56,178 bases of DNA from DYRG01 sp041161065 (lineage in GTDB: Bacteria; Pseudomonadota; Gammaproteobacteria; Beggiatoales; Beggiatoaceae). The position numbers were made by a program, and so were the translations under genes. The notes below the pieces were generated by a model. It was not told the DNA's origin, made no database searches, and saw only the letters and a program-made list of their open reading frames with translations. Within the stretch, counting starts at the first letter, position 1. The number at the start of each line of letters is the position of its first letter. The stretch lies in assembly GCA_041161065.1 (NCBI GenBank), contig JBEAVE010000038.1, positions 1 to 56,178 on the forward strand. Direction: 5' to 3'. Shown here piece by piece: positions 27,201-34,926 of the stretch.

Positions 27201-27614
27201 TTCTACAGAAATTTTTAATATATTAACCTGTCCGTAGATAATATCTTTATCCCATTTAATAAATTGAGCAAGTTGCTCTAAACCATTAGGTTCAAAAGTA
27301 TCATCATCATCGAGGAACGCAATCCATTCTCCTTTCGCGCACTCAATACCCGTATTTGCTGCCGCAGAACGCCCTTCTTGGGTTTCTTTCTCAATGAGTT
27401 GTAATCCTCCACTAATGCTTTTTTCAAAGGGTTCTGTTATGTTTTTGACGGATTCTCCACCATCATTCACGACAACCGCTTCGACAAATGAATAAGTTTG
27501 TTGAGAAATGCTCTGTAATGCGTCTTGTAATAAGTGTGGTCGATTGAGCGTGCGGACAATCACAGAAATGAGAGGTTTGTTTTGTTTTGTTTTGAGGGTA
27601 TTTATTTCATTCAT
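24273..27614 (-). CDS. Triple family 2 glycosyltransferase with internal coiled coil
   Basis: A cytoplasmic protein of 1,113 residues built from three GT-A domains: about 14-230 (PLISVIVRTLNRPHLL, FLDDDDTF), 558-790 (ISILMPTYNTNENFLRE, LLDHDDLL) and 823-1060 (VSIVIPTRDKAELL, LLLNNDTEV). Between the first and second lie a Gln/Glu/Lys-rich coiled coil (about 262-365), which contains a duplicated 11-residue unit, and a beta-rich segment (about 380-545) of unknown type. Each domain keeps an acidic metal-binding cluster. Domains two and three resemble the tandem arrangement of rhamnan/O-antigen transferases. Such proteins extend surface polysaccharides by alternating sugars. No other polysaccharide gene is adjacent; clpX is upstream, separated by a terminator. 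Donor and acceptor unknown. Confidence 0.85.
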   Translation of the reverse strand: MNEINTLKTKQNKPLISVIVRTLNRPHLLQDALQSISQQTYSFVEAVVVNDGGESVKNITEPFEKSISGGLQLIEKETQEGRSAAANTGIECAKGEWIAFLDDDDTFEPNGLEQLAQFIKWDKDIIYGQVNILKISVEDQSKKIMSVMKEYAPDALWLCNQIAICAYICKKQKILEIGAFDCEFDYLEDWDFYFRLSRNARVQYVPQIVSNYRVWGEGFITGNNQSQETIYRKKFFEKHHAKFNSNVLFNISVNSTDTLNNKAKELHIYCRNELDKQQTAFNEELDKQQTAFNNELNHFQSLVAEGNLQKQRLEEKLNLLQQIESESFLIKNDLKKREDTIKINEQQLHHLQSQVNHLFSQHEHDKKQWVIRFRQILDRLMLNVAFNGIEETINLNSLGLTIPMQVFAAKSSTVYSAIPVFQDIKFAFPLTKGKTLQWQLIWQEPVAGHAIALHLGTYCRINHCRLKLTLFPQNNGEEIIESYINGEYVEDNEFMAFPLNKPLFSGRYICELSSPDTNNAEHLLGVWLSTNHRYQGGPVFRNYYYKASERSLLQQELLTLKYQPLISILMPTYNTNENFLRECLDSVVNQVYQNWELCIADDASKEPQVKQILEEYKAVFPNKIKLTFCEENRHISITTNAALETAEGEFIALLDHDDLLTEDALFEVVKLLNQKHEKQIDVIYSDEDKWDGISGYFDEPFFKPDWSPENLKGQMYIGHLGIYRRTLVEEVGGFRIGLEGSQDWDLALRVTEKAQQICHIPKILYHWRKHLNSTAQHANQKNYAVIAGLKAVNDALEREKEGGIAQLNEHNNCVLVNYPITNKLLVSIVIPTRDKAELLRPCLVSLIKQNDYPNFEIIIVDNGSSQSETFALFQEYQQLLDEKFKVVRDDGTFNFSRLVNNGVKASKGEMILLLNNDTEVISPSNWLEKMIGYAQREEIACVGCKLLYDDQTIQHAGVICGLGGIASHSHLNLPVSSPGYYARLTIVSNYSATTGACFMIKRNLWEKVKGFDETLAVAYNDVDFCLRLLSNGYRHVVLPEVLFYHHESKSRGLDDTPEKQRRFSQETHVMKQRWQHIIDHDPYYNPHLTRYGTDFSISPNSPYFCETNEEILP
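26729..26794 (-). repeat. Two tandem 33-base units in the glycosyltransferase coiled coil
   Basis: Two adjacent 33-base units encode DKQQTAFNEEL and DKQQTAFNNEL in the coiled-coil linker. They differ at a few bases, so this is a recent in-frame duplication. Unit number could vary between strains and change the spacing between catalytic domains. Confidence 0.8.
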
Positions 27615-27640
27615 GGGAACAAATTTCCAATCTATTTAAT

Positions 27641-27679
27641 AAAAAAAGAGAGTGCAAAAACAATTGATTTGCACTCTTT
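27641..27679 (-). terminator. Rho-independent terminator after clpX
   Basis: Read on the minus strand, AAAGAGTGCAAA pairs with TTTGCACTC(T/C)T across a loop of about nine bases and is followed by a run of seven T. It begins 26 bases after the clpX stop and separates tig-clpP-clpX from the downstream glycosyltransferase gene. Confidence 0.85.
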
Positions 27680-27704
27680 ATTTGCTACATAGGAATTAAA
27701 GCGA

Positions 27705-28997
27705 TTAACGGTCGTCTGTTCCAGAGCGAGCTAACTCGGTTTTTTTGAACAACATGAGCGGTTTTGATTCGCCATTGATAACCGAATCATCAACCAACAC
27801 TTTAGCAACGCCTTCTAAGGACGGGATTTCATACATGGTATCTAATAAAACGGTTTCCAATATAGAACGCAAACCGCGCGCACCGGTATTTCTTTCAAGG
27901 GCTTTCTTAGCAACGGCGACCAATGCATCTTCACGAAATTCCAATTCTGTGCCTTCCATTTCAAACAATTTAATATATTGCTTGACAAAGGCATTTTTGG
28001 GTTCAGTTAAAATACGAATTAATTGCGCTTCATCTAATTCTTGTAAAACAGCATGAACAGGTAGACGACCGACAAATTCGGGAATTAACCCGTAACGAAT
28101 TAAATCTTCTGGTTCGAGTTGTTTGAAATAAGCCGTTAAGTTCTTTTTATCCTCTTTGTTCTTAACTTCTGCGGAGAAACCGATCCCTGTTTTCTCAGTG
28201 CGTCCACGAATCACTTTCTCTAAACCCGCAAATGCGCCGCCACAAATAAATAAAATGTTTGATGTATCGACTTGGAGAAATTCCTGTTGAGGGTGTTTTC
28301 TACCCCCTTGCGGTGGAACAGATGCAATCGTTCCTTCAATCAGTTTCAATAATGCTTGTTGAACCCCTTCACCTGACACATCGCGCGTAATAGAAGGATT
28401 ATCAGACTTCCGAGAAATCTTATCAATTTCATCAATATAGACGATGCCTGTTTGGGCTTTTTCTACATCGTAATCGCATTTTAAAAGCAGTTTTTGAATA
28501 ATATTTTCTACATCTTCACCAACATAACCTGCTTCAGTTAGAGTGGTTGCATCTGCAATGGTAAAAGGCACATTCAAAAGGCGCGCGAGGGTTTCTGCTA
28601 ACAGGGTTTTTCCTGAACCAGTAGGTCCAATAAGTAAAATGTTACTTTTCGCAATTTCAACGTCATCTTTCTTATTGCTAGAACTGTTGGTTTGAAGGCG
28701 TTTGTAATGGTTATAAACGGCGACAGATAAAACCTTTTTTGCTTGATCTTGACCAATCACATAACCATCAAGTTTTTCTTTAATTTCTTGAGGAGTGGGC
28801 AAGGTATGTTTATTGGATTGCGTGGTATTTTCTTGAATTTCTTCACGAATAATATCATTGCATAATTCCACGCATTCATCGCAAATAAATACGGAAGGTC
28901 CGGCAATAAGTTTACGGACTTCGTGTTGGCTTTTGCCGCAAAACGAGCAATAAAGCACACGTTCGTCGTCCCCTGATTTACCTCTTCTGTCGCTCAT
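27705..28997 (-). CDS. clpX: ATP-dependent Clp protease ATP-binding subunit ClpX
   Basis: An AAA+ unfoldase of 430 residues. The N-terminal zinc-binding domain has four cysteines (CSFC at 17/20, CDEC at 39/42). Walker A is GPTGSGKT, the pore loop GYVGEDVE, Walker B VYIDEIDK, and the ClpP-docking IGF loop is in TGIGFSAE. The ATG at 28997 has an AAGGTGA site; an in-frame TTG 18 bases upstream is not used. It feeds substrates to ClpP, encoded 26 bases upstream. The downstream lon gene common in this arrangement is absent; a terminator follows instead. Confidence 0.98.
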   Translation of the reverse strand: MSDRRGKSGDDERVLYCSFCGKSQHEVRKLIAGPSVFICDECVELCNDIIREEIQENTTQSNKHTLPTPQEIKEKLDGYVIGQDQAKKVLSVAVYNHYKRLQTNSSSNKKDDVEIAKSNILLIGPTGSGKTLLAETLARLLNVPFTIADATTLTEAGYVGEDVENIIQKLLLKCDYDVEKAQTGIVYIDEIDKISRKSDNPSITRDVSGEGVQQALLKLIEGTIASVPPQGGRKHPQQEFLQVDTSNILFICGGAFAGLEKVIRGRTEKTGIGFSAEVKNKEDKKNLTAYFKQLEPEDLIRYGLIPEFVGRLPVHAVLQELDEAQLIRILTEPKNAFVKQYIKLFEMEGTELEFREDALVAVAKKALERNTGARGLRSILETVLLDTMYEIPSLEGVAKVLVDDSVINGESKPLMLFKKTELARSGTDDR

Positions 28998-29023
28998 GTT
29001 GTTCACCTTTTTCAAATAAAAAC

Positions 29024-29641
29024 TTACAGATCAGTTCGTTTGGTGAGAATTTGATCAATTAGACCGTAATTTTTTGCTTCTTCTGCATTCATAAAATTGT
29101 CACGGTCGGTGTCTTTTTCAATCCTTTCTAACGATTGACCTGTATGATTTGCTAGCAATGTGTTGAGCAAATCGCGGGTTTTGAGGATTTCTTCTGCATG
29201 AATTTTGAAATCCGTTGCTTGCCCTTTGAAACCACCCAATGGTTGATGAATCATGACTCGAGAATGAGGAAGACAAAAGCGTTTTTCCTTTGCACCCCCC
29301 GCTAACAAAAACGCCCCCATACTTGCCGCAATTCCAATGCACAACGTGCTCACATCTGGTTTAATGAATTGCATCGTATCGTAAATCGCCATGCCTGCAG
29401 TGACAGACCCCCCCGGTGAATTGATGTACAAATGAATATCTTTATCAGGATTTTCTGACTCGAGAAATAACATTTGAGCAACCACCAAATTAGCCGAATA
29501 ATCCTCAACTTCACCAACCAAAAAAATTACCCGTTCTTTCAACAAACGAGAGTAAATATCGTAAGCGCGTTCTCCGCGAGCAGATTGCTCAACCACCATT
29601 GGAACTAAACCACCGGCAGCTTTTATCACTGAATTATTCAT
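29024..29641 (-). CDS. clpP: ATP-dependent Clp protease proteolytic subunit ClpP
   Basis: A serine protease of 205 residues that forms the 14-mer chamber used by ClpX. The catalytic Ser is in IAASMGAFLL, His in SRVMIHQPLGG and Asp in KDTDRDNFM. The residue before AASMG is Ile instead of the common Gln (GQAASMG), a small oddity. The ATG at 29641 lies four bases after the tig stop. The frame extends to 29680, but that part lies inside tig and is not expected to be translated. Confidence 0.97.
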   Translation of the reverse strand: MNNSVIKAAGGLVPMVVEQSARGERAYDIYSRLLKERVIFLVGEVEDYSANLVVAQMLFLESENPDKDIHLYINSPGGSVTAGMAIYDTMQFIKPDVSTLCIGIAASMGAFLLAGGAKEKRFCLPHSRVMIHQPLGGFKGQATDFKIHAEEILKTRDLLNTLLANHTGQSLERIEKDTDRDNFMNAEEAKNYGLIDQILTKRTDL

Positions 29642-29645
29642 GAGG

Positions 29646-30947
29646 TTATTTTTGTTTATCCATGATGTCTGAAAAATCAACGGCTTTCTCGGTTACATTA
29701 ACCCGTTCTAAAATCCATTCAACCACTTGTTCTTCAATCACGGTGTTTTCTACAGAACGGAGGTTTTCTTGATTAGAATAAAACCATTTAATCACTTCAT
29801 CTTGTTCTTCATAAGTCGCAGCGATTGCTTCAATTGCTTCACGAACTTTTTGAGCATCAGGACGGATTCCGTTCTTCGCTACAACCTCGCCCAACAAAAT
29901 CCCCAACTTAACCCGTTTGTGCGCATTTTCTTTGAAGGAATCGATAGGTAAATTCATCTCGCCACGATACCCTTGCTGAGAGAGATTTTCTTTAAAACTT
30001 TCTTTTAAGCGTTGGGCTTCTTCTTCAACCAAAGATTCAGGAATAGGAATATCATTTGCTTCTAATAAACTATCCATGACTTGTTGTTTTAATTTGTTCT
30101 TCAATGTGAAACGCAATTCACGTTCCATGTTGCTACGAACTTCTTTACGCAAACTTTCTATCGTTCCATCTTTCACACCAAAAGCATGAATAAACTGTTC
30201 AGTGATTTCTGGTAAAACGGGTTCATTAACACTTTTTGCAGTCACTTGAAAGGTAGCTTCTTTACCCGCCATTTCTGCGTCATAATCTTGAGGAAAAGTG
30301 ACTTGAACAGCACGATGTTCCTCTGTTTTAATACCAATCAATGCGGTTTCAAATCCGTCAATAAATGATTTGCTACCTAAAACCAATGGATAATCTTTAC
30401 CTGTGCCGCCTTTGAAAGGTTCGGATTCTCCCGCCAACGTGCCTTCGAAATCGATTACGACGCGGTCACCTTCTTGTGCGGGGCGGTCGACGGATTGCCA
30501 TGTTTTGCGTTGATCACGTAACTTATTGATCATATTATCAACATCGGTTTCGGTTACTTCCGCGACCAATTTTTCGATCTGAACGCCCTCAACTTTGACC
30601 TCGTTAATGTCGGGATACACTTCAAAATCCACCACAAATTCGATGTCGGCGGCATCAGATTCTTCTTTGAATTCAATGGAGGGGTAACCTGCCGGGTGGA
30701 GTTTTTCTTGCGCAACCGCGTCTTGGAAAGTTTTGCGGGCGATGTCATCGAGGGCTTCTTCGCGGACTTGTTGTCCATAGCGTTGCTGAATGAGGCGCAC
30801 AGGCACTTTACCGGGACGAAAGCCGTCGATTTTGCTTCTGCGCGCTAAATCTTTGATTCTTTTCTCTATTTCTTGTTCAAGATTTTGCTTGGGAAAACCG
30901 ACTGTCATACGACATTTCAATTCGTTGCGTTCTACGGATACCTGCAT
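29646..30947 (-). CDS. tig: Trigger factor
   Basis: A ribosome-bound chaperone and prolyl isomerase of 433 residues. The ribosome-binding domain carries the signature motif in KIDGFRPGKVPVRLIQQRYG. The FKBP-type domain is around residues 155-245 (VIDFEGTLAGESEPFKGGTGKDYPLVLGS), and the helical substrate-binding arms make up the rest. AGAGG lies seven bases before the ATG. It heads the tig-clpP-clpX cluster and follows tRNA-Leu by about 55 bases, with no terminator visible between them. Confidence 0.97.
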   Translation of the reverse strand: MQVSVERNELKCRMTVGFPKQNLEQEIEKRIKDLARRSKIDGFRPGKVPVRLIQQRYGQQVREEALDDIARKTFQDAVAQEKLHPAGYPSIEFKEESDAADIEFVVDFEVYPDINEVKVEGVQIEKLVAEVTETDVDNMINKLRDQRKTWQSVDRPAQEGDRVVIDFEGTLAGESEPFKGGTGKDYPLVLGSKSFIDGFETALIGIKTEEHRAVQVTFPQDYDAEMAGKEATFQVTAKSVNEPVLPEITEQFIHAFGVKDGTIESLRKEVRSNMERELRFTLKNKLKQQVMDSLLEANDIPIPESLVEEEAQRLKESFKENLSQQGYRGEMNLPIDSFKENAHKRVKLGILLGEVVAKNGIRPDAQKVREAIEAIAATYEEQDEVIKWFYSNQENLRSVENTVIEEQVVEWILERVNVTEKAVDFSDIMDKQK

Positions 30948-31002
30948 GATTAACCTCTTGGCGCGCGATTGTTCGCTTAAGTATTGGATAATAAAAGAAT
31001 TC

Positions 31003-31087
<85 letters not shown>

Positions 31088-31098
31088 ATAAACTTTGT

Positions 31099-31127
31099 AG
31101 TATAAAACGACATTTGCACCCCGACAA
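31099..31127 (-). promoter_or_regulatory. Promoter of tRNA-Leu
   Basis: On the minus strand, TTGTCG (-35, four of six) at 31122-31127 is followed by exactly 17 bases and TATACT (-10, five of six) at 31099-31104. The tRNA begins 11 bases after the -10. This is a standard sigma-70 arrangement and may also drive tig-clpP-clpX by read-through. Confidence 0.75.
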
Positions 31128-31184
31128 GCCCTAAACCACACTTTAAGATATTTTTTTATTAAAATCATTAACTTATATTTAAAT

Positions 31185-33230
31185 TTAATACACTTCTCCA
31201 AAAGGGGAATGATAAACCCAGCGGCGAATTAAGGGCGCAACAATTTCGGGTTTCTTTTCTAATAAATATTCGGCAAGTGGTGGAATATCTCCAATTAAAT
31301 CATGATGTTGCTGCCAATCTGCGACTTTTAATTTAACAATACCTGTTTGTCGTGTTCCCAAAACTTCTCCCGGTCCGCGTAATTCTAAATCGCGCTGTGC
31401 AATAAAAAAACCGTCCAGACTTTCTCTCAGAATAGCTAATCGTGATTTCGCTAAATTTGAAAGCGGCGGTTGATACAATAAAACACAGAAACTTTCTACC
31501 GTTCCTCTTCCCACCCTTCCTCTCAATTGATGTAATTGCGACAACCCTAATCGTTCTGGATTATCAATAATCATTAAACTCGCATTTGCAACATCAACAC
31601 CTACTTCAATAACCGTTGTTGCAACCAATACATCAATATCGCCAGATTGAAAAGATTTCATGACCTTTTCTTTCTCTTTTGCTTTTAATTTTCCATGCGC
31701 TAATCCAATCTTTAAATGGGGTAAATCATGACAAAGTTGCTCAAAAGTGGCTTGCGCTGCTTGAATTTCAAGTTGCTCAGATTCTTCAATCAATGGACAA
31801 ACCCAATAAGCCTGCCGCCCATTTTGACAAGCATTTGAAACCCGTTGAATAATCTCACTTCTTCGTGATGCAGGCATCGCAACTGTTACAATCGGTGTTC
31901 GCCCGGGCGGCAATTCATCAATAATCGAAATATCTAAATCTGCATACATCGTTAGTGCTAAGGTTCGAGGAATCGGTGTTGCTGTCATAATTAATTGATG
32001 CGGGTGATTATTTTCAAATGTACCTTTTTCTTTCAAAGCTAACCGTTGTTCTACCCCAAAACGGTGCTGTTCATCAATCACAATCAAACCCAGTTTTTGA
32101 AATTGTACTTGTTCCTGAAATAAAGCGTGCGTTCCAATCACAATCTGGGCTTCACCATTTGCAATTTGTAATAAAGATTTTTCTTTATTTTTTTTAGTTA
32201 AACTACCGAGTAATTTTACAGTTAAAATACCTAATTTTTCAAACCATTGATGAAAGGTTCTGAAATGTTGTTCAGCAAGCAATTCTAATGGCGACATAAT
32301 TGCCACTTGCAAACCACTTTCTACCGCATGAAGTGCCGCCAACGCCGCCACCACCGTTTTTCCTGCACCGACATCGCCTTGAATTAAACGTTGCATTGGA
32401 CGAGATTTTGTTACATCGTCCAATATTTCTTGATACACTTTTTTTTGAGCATTTGTAAGAGCAAAAGGCAAGTTTTCTATAAAACTTCTAATGGTTTTAG
32501 ATGTTTCAATAAAAATTGGCGCGTGATAGCATTTTACCTGCTGTCTTGAAACACGCAAACTCAAATGATGCGCTAACAGTTCTTCTAGTGCCAAACGCTG
32601 CTGGGCGGGGTGTTGTCGATTTAAGAGTTCTTCTATATTTTCTTCGGGTTTAGGAGAATGTACTATTTGCAGTGCTTCCAATAAAGTAGGCAAATCTTTT
32701 GTTAAATCAGATGGTAATAAATCCGTTATTTCAAATTGAAGGGCTTGTTTAATCAATTTTCTCAACTGTGGTTGAAATAAACCTTCCGTTGTGGGATAAA
32801 TGGGCGTTAGGGTATTTTCTAAAGGAGTATTTAATTCAACTCGGCGCGTTTCAGGGTGGATAATTTCTAAACAATCTAAACCATTTTTGATTTCACCAAA
32901 ACACCGTAATTGTTCTCCTATTTGGTAATGTTGATTAGGATTAAAATGAAACCACTTTAATAAAATAATCCCGCTCTCATCACTCAACACAACGGTTAAA
33001 ATACGTCTTTTACCACTTTTGATTTCACAACTTTCTACCGTTCCTTCAATTACTATTTCCTGTCCAATCTTAGCTTCTGCAATCAAATAACAACGGGTTC
33101 GATCTTGATAACGCAATGGCAAATGAAATAGTAAATCCTGAATAGTTAAAATCCCCAAACGTGCCAAACGTTGTTCTGTTAAAACACCTACATTGGTTAA
33201 AGCACGAATGGGAGAATTTTCTTTATTCAT
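31185..33230 (-). CDS. recG: ATP-dependent DNA helicase RecG
   Basis: A superfamily 2 helicase of 681 residues that reverses stalled forks and migrates Holliday junctions. The N-terminal wedge/OB domain (about 1-180) includes LPLRYQDRTR. Walker A is QGDVGAGKTVVAALAA, the DEAH-like box is VIDEQHRFGVEQR, TATPIPRTLALT is motif III, and QLRGRVGRG is motif VI. The length matches the family. The ATG overlaps the thrB stop (TAATG). Confidence 0.97.
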   Translation of the reverse strand: MNKENSPIRALTNVGVLTEQRLARLGILTIQDLLFHLPLRYQDRTRCYLIAEAKIGQEIVIEGTVESCEIKSGKRRILTVVLSDESGIILLKWFHFNPNQHYQIGEQLRCFGEIKNGLDCLEIIHPETRRVELNTPLENTLTPIYPTTEGLFQPQLRKLIKQALQFEITDLLPSDLTKDLPTLLEALQIVHSPKPEENIEELLNRQHPAQQRLALEELLAHHLSLRVSRQQVKCYHAPIFIETSKTIRSFIENLPFALTNAQKKVYQEILDDVTKSRPMQRLIQGDVGAGKTVVAALAALHAVESGLQVAIMSPLELLAEQHFRTFHQWFEKLGILTVKLLGSLTKKNKEKSLLQIANGEAQIVIGTHALFQEQVQFQKLGLIVIDEQHRFGVEQRLALKEKGTFENNHPHQLIMTATPIPRTLALTMYADLDISIIDELPPGRTPIVTVAMPASRRSEIIQRVSNACQNGRQAYWVCPLIEESEQLEIQAAQATFEQLCHDLPHLKIGLAHGKLKAKEKEKVMKSFQSGDIDVLVATTVIEVGVDVANASLMIIDNPERLGLSQLHQLRGRVGRGTVESFCVLLYQPPLSNLAKSRLAILRESLDGFFIAQRDLELRGPGEVLGTRQTGIVKLKVADWQQHHDLIGDIPPLAEYLLEKKPEIVAPLIRRWVYHSPFGEVY

Positions 33231-34174
33231 TAGGGCAAATTACAATCGGTTGGCAAATTCAAACGCGCTAATAAAATACGCTTAAATTCATCTGGATTTT
33301 TGGTGTGTGTTAATTCCCCTTCTCGAGGAAAATACAAATCGTGCAAACGTGACAGCCAGAAACGTAATGCTGCCGCCCGCAACATGACCTGCCAAACTTC
33401 TCTTTCTTCATGGGTAAAAGGACGCTCGTGTTGATAAGCATCTAATAAAGCATGTAACCGATTCTTATCTAATTCGCCGCTTTCTAAACTACACCAATCA
33501 TTAACCGTAATTGCAACATCATACAACAATACATCGTCGCAGGCATAATAGAAATCAATCAAACCACTTAAAACGTCATTTTCAAATAGTGCATTGTCAC
33601 GAAATAAATCCGCATGAATAACGCCACGCGGTAAATTAAAATGCTGATGTTTAGATTGAAAGTTGATTTCTTCTTGTAATAGTTTTTTCTCGGTATTATT
33701 TAAGCAAGGTATTACCTTTTCTGCGGTGATTCTCCACCAATGTGGTCCTCGAGGATTTGCTCGATATAAATGAAATCCGGGTGCAACTGTATGCAAATGC
33801 CCTAAGGTTACGCCAAGTGCTTGACATTGCACACTATTTGGATTTTTAACATCTCTTCCATTTAATTTGCGAACTAATGCAGCCGGCTTATCATAAAAAC
33901 GCCGTAAATATTTCTTTTCATTATCCGGTTGCGGGTGAGGACTGGGCACATGATGCTCGTCCATATAAGCCATTAATTCTAAGAAATAAGGCACTTCTTC
34001 ATAGGTCATTTGCTCAAAAATAGTTAAAACAAATTCACCCGCACTCGTTGTTACAAAATAGTTGGTATTTTCAATACCTGCACTAATACCTTTGTAATCG
34101 ATAAGTTTTCCCAAGTTGTAATGGGATAAGAAAAGTTCTAATTGATCTTGTTCAACGCTGGTATAGACTGACAT
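33230..34174 (-). CDS. thrB: Homoserine kinase, APH-fold type
   Basis: A protein of 314 residues of the proteobacterial ThrB type with an aminoglycoside phosphotransferase fold, unrelated to GHMP-type ThrB. MSVYTSVEQDQLELFLSHY and GISAGIENTNYFV are the characteristic opening, VIHADLFRDNALF is the catalytic loop (HxDxxxxN), and LIDFYYACDD carries the metal-binding Asp. It phosphorylates homoserine for threonine synthesis. Flanked by recG and a LOG-family gene, not by thrA/thrC. Confidence 0.93.
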   Translation of the reverse strand: MSVYTSVEQDQLELFLSHYNLGKLIDYKGISAGIENTNYFVTTSAGEFVLTIFEQMTYEEVPYFLELMAYMDEHHVPSPHPQPDNEKKYLRRFYDKPAALVRKLNGRDVKNPNSVQCQALGVTLGHLHTVAPGFHLYRANPRGPHWWRITAEKVIPCLNNTEKKLLQEEINFQSKHQHFNLPRGVIHADLFRDNALFENDVLSGLIDFYYACDDVLLYDVAITVNDWCSLESGELDKNRLHALLDAYQHERPFTHEEREVWQVMLRAAALRFWLSRLHDLYFPREGELTHTKNPDEFKRILLARLNLPTDCNLP

Positions 34175-34182
34175 AACGCACC

Positions 34183-34905
34183 TTACAAATGTAACAACAT
34201 ATCGCGTTCTTTAGCGGACGGTTCAAATCCTCGATTTTCATAATAATCAAAGATAATTTTAACCACAGAATTCGCATCATCTACTAATGTTATTAATTTC
34301 AAATCTTCTGCATCAATCGTATGAGTTTCTTGCAATAATGCTTTCTTTATCCAATCCAAAAAACCTTGCCAAAAATCTGTCCCGACTAAAATAATTGGAA
34401 TCTTTCTAGTTTTACCCGTTTGCACTAACGTTAAAATCTCTGCTAGTTCATCTAATGTTCCAAATCCACCGGGTAAAACCACATACGCAGAAGCGTGTTT
34501 AACAAACATGACTTTTCTCGCAAAAAAATGCCGAAATTCTAAAGAAACATTTTGGTAAGGATTAGAATGTTGTTCATGCGGCAAACGAATATTTAAACCT
34601 ACACTTGGCGAGGGTCCTTGAAATGCGCCTTTGTTTGCGGCTTCCATCACTCCCGGTCCTCCGCCACTTACCACTGCAAAACCCGCTTTAGATAACTCAT
34701 AACCGATTTCTTCAGCAAGTTTGTAATACGGGTTATCTTCTTTAAATCTTGCTGATCCAAAAATCGTAATAGCGGGAGAAATATTTGCCATTTGCTCAAA
34801 GCCTTCGACAAACTCAGCCATGATTTGAAAAACGCGCCAAGATTCTCTGGATAAAGCAGTGGAATTAATCGGGCGATCTATCGGACGATTGGAATGTAAA
34901 GCCAT
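34183..34905 (-). CDS. LOG family protein (nucleoside 5'-monophosphate phosphoribohydrolase)
   Basis: A Rossmann-fold protein of 240 residues with the family motifs SGGGPGVMEAANKGA and VLPGGFGTLDELAE (PGGxGTxxE). These are shared with LONELY GUY enzymes that release a base from a nucleoside monophosphate and with PpnN-type nucleosidases. The N-terminus about FQIMAEFVEGFEQMANISPAITIFGSAR fits the bacterial TIGR00730-like group. The true substrate in bacteria is often AMP or another purine nucleotide. It is between pbpC and thrB with short gaps, so probably co-transcribed. Confidence 0.9.
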   Translation of the reverse strand: MALHSNRPIDRPINSTALSRESWRVFQIMAEFVEGFEQMANISPAITIFGSARFKEDNPYYKLAEEIGYELSKAGFAVVSGGGPGVMEAANKGAFQGPSPSVGLNIRLPHEQHSNPYQNVSLEFRHFFARKVMFVKHASAYVVLPGGFGTLDELAEILTLVQTGKTRKIPIILVGTDFWQGFLDWIKKALLQETHTIDAEDLKLITLVDDANSVVKIIFDYYENRGFEPSAKERDMLLHL

Positions 34906-34926
34906 AATGTTATTTAACCAATTAAA

